From NCBI GenBank assembly GCA_013407085.1, contig JACCGJ010014427.1:1-64000 (forward strand): a stretch of DNA of 64,000 nt, given 5' to 3'. Below, piece after piece: positions 21,060-34,925 of this stretch. Numbering within the stretch: the first letter of the stretch is position 1; each line of letters starts with the position of its first letter. The translations under genes were made by a program, and so were the position numbers. Source of the DNA: Atriophallophorus winterbourni. Taxonomy: Eukaryota; Platyhelminthes; Trematoda; Plagiorchiida; Microphallidae. Under the pieces are notes generated by a model. The model made no database searches. It was not told the DNA's origin and saw nothing but the letters and a program-made list of their open reading frames with translations.

Positions 21060-22400
21060 GTTCACTGCAGGTGCACAGGACAGTAAGTGGCTATCGAGCC
21101 AATCAAACGTCGAGAATTTCTTTCGGTGGAAAGCTGCAGAGCAGCAACCACCACTGTTAAAGCGTTTTTTCTTATTGTGATTTGGATATCTTCGATTATC
21201 GCGACGCCGAGGGATTATCTGGGTTGTATTTAGGAAGCACCTCTTTAAAAATAATGCTGGAAAAAATTAGTTTCTCTCAACTAGTACGTTGAGAGGTCAG
21301 CTAAAGAAGAGTTGTGTATTAAAAAACAAACAGAACTCTAGCATTTACTTACTTACCACACAACGCTAAAAATTGTGAACTACTTAATCTTGCATAGAAA
21401 TTAGGGGGAGAATTCAGAAAAAAGATCACCCCAGATGCGGTCCAAACCGTTCTTTAAACTCGCGACGGAACTGCAGGATATGGGAGTCAGTTCCAGAAAT
21501 TTTCCACCCTGAGGCTGAAAACCATTTTTCGGGAGTCTAGACTACATAGCTCCTGAGCAAGTTTGAGTGAATGTCCGCGGATGCCCAGCTTGGGTCTTAA
21601 GGCAAAGAAGTCGTTATTGATAACGCCAATTAACCCCTTTAAGATCTTGTAGGTTTCAATTAAGTTACCTCCCAAACGACGGCGCCTAAGGGAGAAAAGA
21701 TCTCGGGACTTACTGCTTATTCTACAATAAACTTTCTGAGTTTCCTGAGCATACGTTTTCCCACGCTGACACAATCATGCGAGTTGCGAACGCTTCATGC
21801 TTCGGAGTCGTACGATATTCTTCTTGTAGTAAGGGCACTACGCCTGGATACATTCTAAATACGGCCGAACTAATGCCATTTGAAAGGGTAGGAAAACATC
21901 TGCTGGATAAGACGGATCTCAGTCGAAATAGCAGATTGCGAGCACGTTGAGCTGCAGCGGCGCGTTAGTCCTCCCATTTAAAATCAGTCCTAACTAGTAC
22001 TCCTAAATCCTTAACAGGCTGTGTGGCGTTAACAGTGAGAGAATTACCAGACACATGGACTGAAATCTTATCAACCAGTGCTGTAAAGATTTTGCTCTTA
22101 TTAAATTTCAGTGGGAGGTCCCCCTGGTATGACTAGTTTATGACCTGTTCAAGGTCGTGCATCAGAGTATCTTTATCCATTGATCCGATGAATTTCACAT
22201 CATCCGCGAAAAAGTGAGCATGGGCACTTCCATGCAGAGGACAAGACATCAACGAAAATCGGGAATAGAAGAGGACCGAGTACCGACCCTTGGGGTACAC
22301 TATTAATCACGTCAGTTTGGTTCGACATCGTAGATCCTACCCGAACTCGGAATGTCCTACCTGCAAGTAAGGCTTTTATTCGAACAAGTAGATAACCTCT
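21060..22400 (-). mobile_element. CR1-like LINE copy, degenerate
   Basis: The minus-strand C-terminal frame at 21774-21487 gives DLFSLRRRRLGGNLIETYK and RGHSLKLAQELCSLDSRK. Broken reverse-transcriptase sequence continues to about 22400, and 21060-21420 is its 3' UTR. The copy has many frameshifts. Confidence 0.75.
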
Positions 22401-22689
22401 TATGCCTTTCTCTGCCAGGTTAATCGCGCTTGGTTTGAAAACGGTACGTGATTGCCAAATTTATCATAATTACGAAAACGTTTATTTTATATCTCTCACT
22501 CTTTTGATTATTATTTTATTTATAGTATTTGAAATATGTACACTAGAACACCTATCTCGGAACGAATTAATTTACGTAAAATCCCCAAGACCAACAAATG
22601 CTCCGTATACTTAGATCAGGACACTTCCGTTATTTTGAATAAATTACGAATTTTTAACCCGAATTAAATGAAATTCGAATGAACAACTC

Positions 22690-23599
22690 TTTTATAACAC
22701 AGGTTTACAAGACTTTACAACCATTGACTATCCTCTTGAATGATAATTCAAATATCGACAAGGATATACTTCAACGAACTAATGAGTTAGTTGAATCAAT
22801 TGTTACTGAAATTTGTCAAAGAGACTTAAGATCAAAAATGTTATACTGTTTAATATAGACGTCAGATATCCTTTACAAGATTTAAAAACTACTATCTGCT
22901 CATCTTATGACTTCCCATTGGACTGCGCTTTGCTAAAACGCTTGAGAAAATTTAAGCCTTCGAGGTCTTGCCCAATCCTATTAGAACTCAGCGACAAATG
23001 CCTGGCATCACACATTTTAACCCATAAGGATGTTTTGAAATCGATTCCTAGATTGAAAATGTATTCTTCAAACCTGATTTAACGCCAATGCAACGGAGAA
23101 CTAGGTTCCATAAGCGTACCGTTACTACTCCATATTCCACCGAATCCTCCAACAATGGAAAAGAAACGATGGAATTGGATGAGGTGCCACAAAAGTTGAA
23201 TGCGCCTCCAACTTCACCTTCTCCTGTAAATAATTCAACACAACCTATTATTTCACCTCAAATTCCAAATAAAATTTATTACTTACTCACCTAAGGAAAA
23301 GAACCATCTTGCCCAAATTTCGACAAACTAGTGCGTTATTGCCTGCACCACCTCCTTTCAGGAATTCTTCAACTTTTGACATTAGAAATACTCGGAACTT
23401 TAATCGTCGTATAATGCCTTATCCATTAGATTGGAACTTGGCATGGCAATTCAACCGGCCAAGTCCGCAATACCCGAGCCCATTTTCGAATTATTACACA
23501 CAGCACTTTTTGACCATATTAGCTGGTCCCCCGACACCAATTATCCATATTTTAACTCATTTAACACTCACTTTACTATGTTCCATTATTCAATTATGA
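22690..23599 (+). pseudogene. LINE ORF1-like protein
   Basis: Frames at 22813-23082, 23088-23294 and 23309-23599, together with an upstream open part, give NVILFNIDVRYPLQDLK, LLKRLRKFKPSRSCPILLEL and PTMQRR-like text. NVILFNIP, LRK and PILL are ORF1 features of CR1/Jockey-type LINEs. The later part is Pro/Asn-rich. Frames are broken. Confidence 0.55.
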
Positions 23600-23732
23600 G
23601 AAATTTTTAAATCCTTCCACAAAGGCTTTTAACCTAAACCAACATGCTCCACATAATAATCAAATACATACTAAGCCATTTTCTGATCATAGCCCCTCAT
23701 CTCTCAGATTTATTCTTATCAATGCTCGATCC

Positions 23733-25226
23733 ATGACTAACAAGATATTAGCTTTACGTTCATATCTTCTATCTAATCCCGCTGATATTATTCTTATAAG
23801 TGAATGTTGGACAAAAAAGAAACAATATGACTGTGAACTTCTGATTCCATACTATCACACTTTTAGAAAATACCGCGTTTCAAAAAGTGGAGAAGGTTGC
23901 TTTGTTCATGTTCAATCTAATCTCCAAGCTAACGTCATCATTTCATCCTTCTTCGGTCATATCGAAGATTCTATCTGGCTGGCACTACCGGCCTTTGATC
24001 TTTTACTTGGATGCATCTACTATCCACCAGCTACTATTTCTTCATCGCTTTAACGCTTGGCTGATTGTTTCATAGAAGCCTCTGTCCACCCTTCCCGCTA
24101 TAAATTAATTGCAGGAGATTTTAACATGCCTCCACTTAACCAGGTAGAATGCAACGACATGAATTTTAATTCTTTTTCCAATACCACCAAACTATTAGGT
24201 TTTACACAGTTTGTTGATAAACCAACGCACAATAAAAATATACTCGACCTTGTCTTTACTTTGAATATGACACCTTCAAACCTGAACGTATCTCCGTCAT
24301 TTTTTAATGGAGATCATAACATTATATCTTTTGAATTGAGTTGCAATAGCATAATAACTATTGTTAAAAAGCCACATATAATTACTCACATAGATTGGAA
24401 AATCTTTAAAAACCTCATTAGAAACGAAGATTGGACTGAAGTTTTCCTTTCTGACAATTTTAATGTAACCTCAGAAATCTTTCCTAATAAACTTGTTGAG
24501 TTACTACAGAAATCTACTACCAGACATGCTAGACACACAAAACTGAGTAAAGCTCATAAGTTAGAAAAACGCATTGCTTATTTGACATCTTATGCTCGTA
24601 ATAAGCATGATATCTCTCCCCTTTTACACGCTTATGAACTATCTGACAAACTAGTACAAATTAGGAACCACAAACTGATTTCTGATGAGTCTACAGCCCT
24701 CAAATTTAGTAAAAAATAGAAATCATTATCTTAATTAATGAACGCTAGGGCATCGGAAAATTCGGATAAGATAAGCTACATCATTAAACAAGATCAGCAT
24801 GGTAATAATTGCACAGTAGTAACTGAGCCTTTGGCTATTTGCGAAGAATTTCTTTTATTTTTTAATGCTTTATATAATAACAACTCTTATCCAGAGGTAA
24901 TCATACACCCTACATGCAATACGTTAGACACAATTACAATTAATACCTCTGAAATACGTAAAGTTTGTAATCAGGTTACAATCTCCTACAAACCTGATGG
25001 AACAGGTTTCGTACCAGTAATATGCAAAATGGGATCTGGAGACTTCCTCTTATTACTACTCAATCACTTTAATACGTCTATCAAATCAGGAACTTTCCAC
25101 TTAGAATGGAAACATTTCGTTGTCATTCCGCGACATAAGTCCGGATCACTACACACAGTTACCAATTATCGACTCATTTATCACACACCACTTCTAGCTA
25201 GAATATTTGAGAAGCTTGTCAGTTAG
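23733..25226 (+). pseudogene. LINE endonuclease domain and linker
   Basis: NARSMTNKILALRSYL, ADIILISECW, then LIAGDFNMPPLNQVE, TQFVDKPTHNKNILDLVFT and NGDHNIISFEL. These are the apurinic-type endonuclease motifs, including the GDFN and final D-H residues. The frame changes near 24055 and 24720. The part from about 24310 recurs inverted at 45180-45718. Confidence 0.85.
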
Positions 25227-25241
25227 GCCACCCTGGCATAC

Positions 25242-26492
25242 TTGACACCAAACTATTTCATATCAAACCAGCACGGATTTCTCAGCAGAAAATCTTGCGT
25301 CACTTGTCAACTAGAATTTCTAAATTACGTGACACAATCATTAGATTCAAACCTTGGAGTCATAGTTGTATTCATTGATATTATGAAAGCCTTCGACAGG
25401 GTCCCGCATAATCTACTCCTCGCAAAATTATCTGCTGTGGGTATTACTGGAAACCTACTTCCGTGGTTCAAATCTTTTCTTACTGGTCGCAAAGTTTCGG
25501 TAGATATAAATGGCTACCGTTCTAGAACTTTGCCAATTACAAGCGGAGTCATACAAGGAAGCGTTCTAGGTCCACTACTCTTCTTGATATTTATCAACGA
25601 TATACTATCTGTCATAACACACTGTAAGATCTTTTTGTTTGCAGATGATATAAAAGTCGCAATAGCCTTTCCATCCAACCAGACTAACGACTTTATATCA
25701 AAATTGAACCAAGACCTGGATGCTCTACTTCAATGGAGTATTCGAAACGGTCTTGAGTTCTCCACCAATAAATCAACTTTCATAAATTTCAACTGTATCA
25801 TACCAAAAGATTCGATCATCCTGAATAATACACCACTACAACCAGCACAATGTGTACGTGATTTAGGTTATCGATATTCTGGATCACTTACAATTCATGA
25901 ACAAATTTGCTACTTAATTTCTAAAACAAAAAAGAATATAGGTTTACTTCATAGATTCATCTCTCTGCCTCAGTGCAAGCTGGAACTTTACAAGTTACAT
26001 ACACTATCTTTATTAGATTACTGCAACATTATATCTAGTAACATTACTCGGTCTGATAGCTATGCTTTAGAAGGCATCCAACGTTCTTTCACACGATCCA
26101 TTACCACCAGTTCGGATAAGCATTCATATAAGGAAAGATGTTAGATCCTAGGATTGGAACCATTATGGTTTCGAAGAATAAAACAAAATCTTATACTCTT
26201 TTACAGAATATTGAAAAAAGATATGATCGACATTGATTTACAATCAGATTTCAAAAACTCTGAAGTATATAATCTTCGACACAAAAACAAAATATGTTTA
26301 ACGGAAATCCACAATCGTATACCAAAAGATTTCTTTATTTATAAATATTCTCGTTTATGGAATTTACTTCCCAATAATATAAGTTTGAGCACTTCACAAA
26401 CTGAATTCAAAAAGCAACTCAACTCCTTTTTATCTCTGGAAACATTAGGTAAGCTATTTCTAATTAATACAACTATAGATAATTTAAACTGA
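25242..26492 (+). pseudogene. LINE reverse transcriptase
   Basis: QHGFLSRKSCVTCQLEFL, VVFIDIMKAFDRVPHNLLL, SGVIQGSVLGPLLFLIFIND and the catalytic LFADDIKVA give a complete palm domain. The C-terminus (26154-26492) follows after one stop. Homologues are at 46764-47494 (minus) and 48902-50366 (plus). Confidence 0.9.
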
Positions 26493-27008
26493 TACGGCAT
26501 AAAAGGCTTTTAATATTTTCAGCTATAAAAAATTTTCAAAGTGACATAACACTTTTTTCTTGAGAATTTACTTTTCAGAATTGTTGAAATTCAACAAAAT
26601 ACACTCTCACAATTCTTGAAATGGCGATACAAATCACATCTCCGTGACCTGATGAAGTGAACTCCCTATACAATTATCTGCGTTTGAAGTTGCATTTGGA
26701 ACATCATACATGAATAAACGTTGCGGTCCTGACCTGCCTAAATTGTAATTAACCCATTTCAAACAATTACTGTCGTATTCGTTAAAAACGTGAACCTTTA
26801 TCATTTATTTTTCTAATATTCTATCAACTTTATGTTTTAAACGAGCTACAATCTGTACAAATGTTATCCAACTATATTTTACGGTTGTTAACAAAAAAAT
26901 GTATTTATGTTTGACCTTAACATTTGTATAATTACCGTTTTATTTGATGTACTTATTCATGAAAACAAATGATCATGCATGGCAGGACTTGGTGTATCCA
27001 AGAATATA

Positions 27009-27265
<257 letters not shown>

Positions 27266-28141
27266 CAGTGGAAACCGGGTACAACGAATCGCTGGGGAGA
27301 GAGAGAAAAGCGCAGTTCGTTGTAAGTAAAACGCATTGTCAGACGTGATTTTGGCGCCGTTTTTCTGTACATGTGTAAACAATGAAGTAGTGAAGAATAT
27401 CTTAACTTTGTGTTTCTGTATGCGTGTAATCCATTTGATGAATAGATGATGCCACAGCACACAGATCACAACATTAATTTCAAGTTCATGTTAATAATAG
27501 TAAATTTATTCTAAAACGAACGACATGAATGTTTCAGAGAGTTGCTTTTTCTGCTGCAGGAAGGTGGACAGCGTCGATTTAGCTATGCAATATTTTTAGC
27601 AATTTTAGATTTTGTCATTCAGCCATTCTCCACTTCAGCTAAAATTTCCCTTTTTTCTTTAGGCTAAACTGCTCCCGTTTTCGTTGTTTGTTAGCCATCG
27701 TGTAACTGTAAGAAGGGAATGAAGTGTCTGCCTGAGTAATTGCAATTTGTCATGAGTCTGTGATTTCCAATCACAAAGAATTCACGTTATTTGCTTGTGC
27801 GTGCGTGCGAGTCAGTTAGCCACTGTAGGCTAGGCTGTCTGTGTCTCGCCAAGCTGTGTGTGTCAGTTCTATTCTTAGTGCACTGTAAGCCACTCTTAAC
27901 GGAGAGTTGTGGGTTAGAGGCGAGACAAAGCGAGTTCGTTGTATGCATGAACTTTATTGAAAAAACATAGCTGTCGGGAACGTGTACAGTGTTCGTAATA
28001 AGCGAGATTCGTAACGAACAGATCCGTTGTACGAATGTTTTAAATAAGCTTACAATGAAGGAATTTATTTGGGAAATCATCGTGTGTTCGTTCAAACCGG
28101 GAATTCGTTTTAAGCGAGTTCGTTGTAGGTGGGTTCCACTG
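27266..28141. mobile_element. Tigger/pogo-like non-autonomous element
   Basis: The ends are CAGTGGAAACC and its inverted partner GGGTTCCACTG. Roughly 23 of 30 terminal bases match, including a shared TACAACGAA block. TA lies directly outside both ends (27264-27265 and 28142-28143), as for Tc1/mariner-Tigger insertions. CGAGTTCGTTGTA recurs inside near the right end. The 876 bp contain no credible transposase frame. Confidence 0.75.
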
Positions 28142-28207
28142 TATTAATATACTTAATATTATTATTATTATTATTATCATTATTATTATTAATATCATTA
28201 TTATTAT
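28142..28207. repeat. (ATT)n remainder beyond the Tigger-like element
   Basis: ATT-rich repeat with interruptions. It ends where gypsy A coding sequence begins, so the LINE tail abuts gypsy A here. Confidence 0.85.
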
Positions 28208-29941
28208 CAGAATGCAACTCACCTGAATCTTGGAAGATGATTTGATCTGCATGACGCTTGTGCACAGTTCTTGGATGTAGCCATGTTTCATTAGTGTATT
28301 TATATGCACCAAGTGCTGAACTATCGCTGCAGTAGATTTTGCCAATGAAGATTTCGGATTGTAAATAAATTTCAGTGCTTGATGATCAGTTACCATAGTG
28401 AAATCATTACCAAATAAATATTTGTGTAGGCGCATGACAGCTCAGTAAACAGCAAGCGTTTTTCGATGAGTCTGAGTATACATTTGTTCCGCTTTACTTG
28501 GTCGACGTGAAATACACAATACCGGATGGCTATTTTGCTCTAAAACTGCACCAACTTCATGAGAGGAAGCATCCGTGATTAAAACAGAACGCAAATTTGT
28601 GTAAACGGCTTATGTATAACACTGAATTGCAATATAGATAAAATATTTCGTAGTGTCTTTTCATGTTTGGAAGTCCACTTTAAAGTAGTAGTATTCATTA
28701 ATGTAAACAATGAATTAGAACTGTTGCAAAATTCGAGCAGAATTTAGAATAATATTGTAGCATTCCCATTACCGATCGAAGTTCACTAAAAGGTTTAAGA
28801 CGATTTTGGTCTGGATGGAGTACATTAGACGATACACAGTATCCGAGACAATAAATCTCATCGACAGGAATGATGCATTTATCCGGATTTACTTTCACGT
28901 TGTAATGTTTGAAACGAGAGAGTAAAGCTAATGAACGTTGATCGTGAACACGATTATCAAGTGCACGAATAACAATATCGTCTTGATAGACTTCGACACC
29001 AGGGAGGCTATCAATAATACTGTTCCTCACATCCTGAAATACCGCTGGTGAAACAGATGAGCCAAACGAAAGAAACATATAACGATACAATCCAAGAGGC
29101 GTGTTGATTGTTGTAGCTCTACTTAATGCTTCATCAAGTGGTATCTGTAAGTAGGCATCCTTGAGATCGATTTTCGAGAAAACACATGAACCATGTAAAC
29201 GAGATAATATAGCTTCAAGTTCATCAATCGTGCAACTTCGTATCATTAATCGAGAGTTTCGTGTCACTTTGTAATCTCCACAAACACGATGTGTATTTCA
29301 GAAGTGTAACTATTGGCGTGGCACATTTGGAGGCTGCCACTATAAACAATAATTTCAGGTTCACACAAAGAATTAATCATTGATATAACAGGTTCCCTTA
29401 AACCATATGCAATGGGGCGACGTTTCAAAAATATAGGATCGCCAGTTATTTTTAAATGAACAGGTTCAATGTTTATGCCACCAAAATGCAATGCACACTG
29501 ACGAATTAAATCTTTTATTGCATGGGAGTCAAATTTGAATAATGAACTTGTAGACAAAAAGGAAAAGTAAATATTGAGTAATTTCAGAGATTCTAAGCCA
29601 AGCATAGTTGCACCAAATTTCGTGACAATGAATGAACACTCAACTGGTTGGGCAGTACCATATCTGACTGAAATAAAGCAAACTCCGACCACAGGTACAA
29701 AATGTCCTGTAACGCCGTGAATCGGAATGTCAGATTGATAAATTTGAGCATCAAGGGCTAACATTTCAAAGTTATTTAATGGAATTAATGATTACAAACT
29801 TCCTGTGTCGAGTAAAAATTCGTGAAAACCATAACTACTTAATATACGTTTACCAATATGAGACACTGCGGATGGTAACACTGATAATGTTAGTGAGATG
29901 ATTCGATTTTCAACATTGACGACATTTGAATCATAACTATG
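28208..29941 (-). pseudogene. Gypsy A protease, reverse transcriptase and RNase H
   Basis: In order on the minus strand: protease with FHEFLLDTGSL (about 29800), a linker with FLKRRPIAYGLREPV, reverse transcriptase with FSKIDLKDAYLQIPLDE and the YQDDIVI active site (29267-28698), then RNase H with ITDASSHEVGAVLEQ and MVTDHQALKF (to about 28240). Stops and frameshifts lie near 29785, 29265 and 28440. Integrase is absent because the copy is cut at 28208. Ty3/gypsy type, distinct from the CsRn1-like gypsy B. Confidence 0.88.
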
Positions 29942-30366
29942 TGTAACCACCAGAACGGTCCGGGGAGAAGCGAGTTGAACGTCAAAGATTTCAGTCACGT
30001 TATAAACACCAGTGTGTCTATCCAACGATTGAGTTACGCGTCCAAACCCACCAAGATATTGACAAGACAATACGTGAGATGAGTACAGTACAATTGAAGC
30101 AAAATAATTATACAATAAAAATAGAAAACCTCAATTATTTCGCTTTTTAATGAATCCAAAAACTAGAATATTCAACAGCAACAATGACCACGAGTGATCG
30201 CAACTTCAAATAGCGCGGGAACGGCAAAATAAAAATACACAAAAATAAGCCCGAAAACGATATATTCGAGTAGTTCAGTAAAACAAAAATTGTAAAAAAT
30301 ATACAAAAATACCAACAGATTTAAACAATTAGTTGTCAATAAATTTATTTCAACGTACATCTTAAA
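29942..30366 (-). repeat. BEL E LTR (3' on minus strand)
   Basis: Pairs with 32154-32488/42660-42748. Shared blocks include ACGGTCCGGGGAGAA, AACACCAGTGTG and TTAAACAATTAGTTGTCAAT. Confidence 0.85.
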
Positions 30367-30632
30367 CCGCGTCCCGAAATCCTCGTCGGATTTTTTAAGG
30401 CTGACAGCGTACATGCTCTGGTATTTTAATCTACAACTTTATCCATCTCTGATTGTAATATAATACCAATCAGACGTTATTACCTAGAACAAAGTGAGAT
30501 AATGTCATAATGCACAAGACGTTTTTCATAGCTCACACATGTGACAAAATTTACCGGCTTCTTCAGCCATATTTGTTAGAAGCTACACGTTTTTCATGCC
30601 TTACCACAACCAATCTAGCTGGCCTTTTCCCA

Positions 30633-31850
30633 TTACGTGAAAAAACCAGTTCCGGTAACAGCATCCCCGTTCGACGATATCGTTGTATTTTCTTCTAGTA
30701 CAGTCAAATCTGTCCAGAAGTATGTTTGATCTAATTCCAAATGAATTCCTTCCTTTAGTACGGTAGTAAGTGATACTGCCAACTTAGCGGCTACTAGTTT
30801 CAGACGCAGAATAGTAACGTGCTTTACTAGAGCTACGCGCGAGTAGAGTAGGTAACAATATGAGAGATCCGACTTCGGACCAAATCGAATGTAAATCGCG
30901 GCTCCATACCCAACTTTCAACGCATCACAGAATGCATGTAACTGAGACCGAACTACGTGAGCACTTTCGCGCTTCTTACATCTAGGAATTCTTAGTGATT
31001 ACAGTTACCGAACATTAGACACTTAGATCTTCTGAACTCGCACGTCTGTCGAACATAGTTTATCATTCCAATACAAGTTTTTGGAAAAATGTTTTTTTAA
31101 TAGCAACTTGGCAGGCAACATAATTGCAGCGACGAACCCCAATTGATCAAACAAGGAAAAAACCGCTGACAGTAGCGACCGTCTTGTAAGGGGAACATCT
31201 TTCGGCTAAAACAAAAGCGAAACTCATCAGCAACCAAATCTCAATCAAGATCCGATGTTCTATCAGAAGGGACGGGATTCAGATAAAATTCACCATCCGG
31301 ATTAGCTAATTCTTTATCTGAAACATCTTTCAAACGGCAAGACCTTTTGACGAGTTGAACGGTCTTTATTTCTTCTCTCGTTAGCTGTTTATCACTCGAT
31401 GCACTATCGTGTAAAACCCCTAAATTACCAGGTTTCTAAGGGTTAATAACTGCGTGGTAAGGAAGGTCGAACGTTTGTCGACAATTGATGATCCGGAACA
31501 GGAGTTGCATATCCGCAGATAAAATTGCGTTCCATCACGCTTGCATACCTTTGAAGTAACTCAGGATTTCACATAAACCTAGAACGCAGACTCTGTGAAA
31601 GCGACGTTGCTTGTTTATATTTGCGGCAGATTTTATGGAAATCTCTCTTTCTAGGTGAACACACTTCAAAATAGCCATCTTTCTGTTTAGTCCCACAATA
31701 CGCTTGTAACACGTCCGCTCCAATAAACAGGCCAACTGCGGTAACGGGACTATCATTTGAAACAAAATCCTTCAAATGATTAGGTAGAGCGAGGCAGTCT
31801 TTTTTCGTCAAATGCTTAATCATTTCAGGATATTGCATGGACTCATCCAT
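30633..31850 (-). pseudogene. BEL E Pol remnant
   Basis: Minus-strand fragments read AVGLFIGADVLQAYC (protease region, 31850-31535), SLLSAVFSLFDQLGFVAAIM (end of reverse transcriptase, about 31200-31080) and YGAAIYIRFG with YFWTDLTVLE (RNase H, 30920-30633). This is the BEL/Pao order. The catalytic reverse-transcriptase core and the integrase are missing. Confidence 0.75.
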
Positions 31851-32153
31851 CTTAGAAAGTTCAAATCTTAGTCAAGCATATTCGGGCAATGTTGGTAGCC
31901 TTCAAAATTTGCAGCTCGTTTTCTAGCTCTAACTTCAGACGCAGTTAGTCAGCCAATTGTGCCAACAACAACTGCATTCTAGGATTATCCGAATTGCAAT
32001 TAAGTGCCGAACCAGAGTATGATACATTATCAACCAATGTAGAACCACCGACTCGCCCGTCAAACAGGTACTTTTTTTATTGATTCGTGGATGGATCTTT
32101 GAGCATTCGTTCTCCATCTTCTGCCAATAATGGAAACGAAGCCAATTTAATAC

Positions 32154-32488
32154 TGTTACCACCAAAACGGTCCGGGGAGAACGGAGTTCAGCGTCAAAGA
32201 TTTCAGTAACGTTATAAACACCAGTGTGCCTATCCAACGGTTGAGTAATACGTCCAAACCCACCAAGATATTGACAAAACAATACGTGAGATGAGTACGG
32301 TACTATTGAAGCAAAATAATTATACAATGAAAATAGAAAACCTCATTTATTCCGCTTCGTACTGAATCCAAAAACAAGAATATTCAACAGCAACAATGAC
32401 CAAGAGTGATCGCAACTTCAAATAGCGCGGTAACGGCCAAATAAAGATACACAAAACTAAATTCGAGAACGAATAAAGTCAAGTAGTT
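32154..32488 (-). repeat. BEL E LTR (5' on minus strand), first piece
   Basis: The remainder of this LTR is at 42660-42748, beyond gypsy B. AGTT (32485-32488) is repeated at 42656-42659. Confidence 0.85.
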
Positions 32489-32875
32489 TGTGGTGGTTCA
32501 GGCCACGTGAAATTACAGTATGTGTGTAAAAAGTAAAAAGGTAACCACTCACAGTAATTCTTCGATTGAAATAAAAGCGACTCTTCCCGGCTTGTTAATT
32601 GAATACTCCGGTCCAGACGTCAAAGTATTATCACAGAAGTAACCGCGGTAAATCCGAAAATCAGGTGCGGCTGGTGTATGGAGCTGTCTTTTCATAGCAA
32701 GCAAGCAATCTCCCCACAATCCACAGTCAGATTTCCAAGCACGCAGTACGGGTATCGAAGGAGATGAGAAGGGCAACTCCGAGCGGACGAAAATTTATAT
32801 TCGTAAAATCCGGGTACAGTTCAAAAAGTGTACATTGATTGATACAAACAAAAATGTTTACAGAAAAATGGCATA
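32489..32875 (-). repeat. Gypsy B 3' LTR
   Basis: 387 bp, starting TGTGGTGGTTCAGG on the plus strand. It differs from its partner by scattered substitutions, so the element is older than BEL C. Confidence 0.9.
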
Positions 32876-32924
32876 GTTCTCCCCCCTAGAGTGTCTGGCC
32901 CGAAGACGACGCTCGAAGAAATCG

Positions 32925-33860
32925 TTAGGCTGTAAAGTCATCAAACTTTGATGGAAAAAGGACTTTTCGACCAGATCGGGTTTGCCTGTTAGGGTCAGCT
33001 TGTTTGATACACGGGGGTAAAGGGGGTTTCCTTGAGGGATCGAAAGTACCGGTGTGCTTCGGTTTGGGGGATGGAGGGACGAAATCTTGAGAAGCAACGT
33101 TCGGGGTATTTTCTTTCGCCTCTGGTGCTGGTTCGACGTAAGCTACTTTCAAACGATCGACGCTGATGGTCTCGTGTGTTTCGTTGCGTTCAATAACGAA
33201 GTATTTTGGATACCTGTTGATTACCTTGTACAGGCCAGTGTATGGCGGCTGAAGCAGTCGACGTAATTGATCTACCCGCACAAACACGAAGTCGCAAGTA
33301 TTCAAGTCAGGTGGAATGTAGCTGAGTTGAGCATGCTGTCGAGTTGGAGTAGCTCGTAAGTTTTTCATGAAGCTGTGAAGGCGGCTGACATATTGTGGCA
33401 CGGTGAGGTCCAATGATGAGTCGGAAAATGTCAGGAATTCGCCTGGAATGGTAAGTGTTCTACCGTACAGCATTTTAGCAGCTGAACACCATAGGTCTTC
33501 TTTCACTGTGGTATGTATACCAAGGAGTACTAGGGGTAGTGTATCGGACCAACTTTCAGTATTCCCATGAAACATGAGTGCGGCTTTGAGTTGGCGGTGA
33601 AATCTTTCGACTAAGCCGTTCAAAGAAGGGCGGGGGTCTGTAGTCTGAACGTGTTTCAGACCGATTATGTTGTTCAGTTTCTTGAAAAGCGTTGTTTGAA
33701 ATTGGAAACCTCTGTCGGTAGTGATGGTGTTTGGTACGCCAAAATTACTGATCCAGTGCTGAATAAAAGCTTTAGCAACAGTTTTTTCACTGATATCAGG
33801 GATTACTACTGCCATTGGCCAACGCGTAAAACTATCAATGCAGGTAAGTATGTAGAACAT
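32925..33860 (-). pseudogene. Gypsy B integrase core and C-terminus
   Basis: A 311-residue frame with the retroviral-type integrase triad: Asp in ILTCIDSFTRW (residue 9), Asp in NTITTDRGFQF (49) and Glu in NGLVERFHRQ (85), the 35-residue D-E spacing of the family. A basic, Pro-rich tail ends just before the polypurine tract. The frame itself is open; it is called a pseudogene because the polyprotein is broken upstream. Confidence 0.9.
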
Positions 33861-33914
33861 CCGTTAGAGACTGCTAGTGGGCCGACGAGATCCAAATGCA
33901 CGCGTTGGAAACGT

Positions 33915-34331
33915 TCAGTAACTAATGGAATTACCAGGGTAGCTGATAGTGTGTCGTTGAAGCTTGTTCTGTTGACATCGCGAGCAACTTTTTGTCCAAA
34001 GTTGTATGTCTTTATGCATGTCAGACCAGAGGTAGCGAGAACCGATTAATTTTCGTGTCGCTCTTACTCCAGGATGTGATAAACCATGCAAGTAGTCAGA
34101 AACTCTACGTCTCATGTCTGAGGGGACGATCAGACACGGTTTTCCTGTTGCCATGTCACAAATCAGGTAATGTGGAGAATCGAGTATCGGGATTCGGCGG
34201 ACTTTTCTTATCTCTGAAGTTTCATAGCGACTAAGTACCAGATCAGATTGCTGCGAACGTGCTAGTTGTTCCAAATCGATTCCAGGCAGGTCGATGGCAC
34301 TCAGTTGAATCCGAGAAAACGTATCCGACAC
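33915..34331 (-). pseudogene. Gypsy B integrase zinc-binding domain
   Basis: HGLSHPGVRATRKLI followed by LWTKSCSRCQQNK gives the HHCC zinc-binding signature. The RNase H remnant lies just upstream, with broken frames between 34331 and 34926. Confidence 0.85.
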
Positions 34332-34925
34332 TGTGTTTGACGAGCCAGATAGGTAACGAATGTCACTCGTGAATAGGGAGATGTAGACTAATGGACGGAT
34401 TTCTCGTGGTGAATAACGATCGGAAGTTCTGGCGAGCGCAAACGTTAGCGGTTTGTGGTCGGTGTAAACCGTGAAAAGGCGACTTTCGAGGAAATGCCGG
34501 AAATGGCAAATGAAATAATAAACAGCGAGGAGCCCGCAACCAAAGGTACTATATCATGTCTGCGCTGGATGTAGTCGGCGCTAAAAGAAGGCTAAGGGTC
34601 TAATCGTGTTATCGACCTCTTGTTGGAGTACTGCACCTACCGCTTCGTTTGATGCATCGGTAACAAGCGATAAGCGAGCATCTGTCTCAGCTGATATATA
34701 AGTCAGAGTTGTCGCCTGCTCAAAAGCAGATTAAAGCGCGTCAAAAGCTTCGATCGCTTTTGGATTCATTGAAAAATTTCTTTCTTCGCAGCGAAAAAAT
34801 CTGTAAGCGGTTGAGCTTACTTAGCGCAATGGAAAATGAATCGTCTGTAGTAGTTGACTAGGCCCAAAAATCGACGCAACTGGAGGATTGAACTCGGGCA
34901 TGGATAATCGCGGATGGCAGAGACT

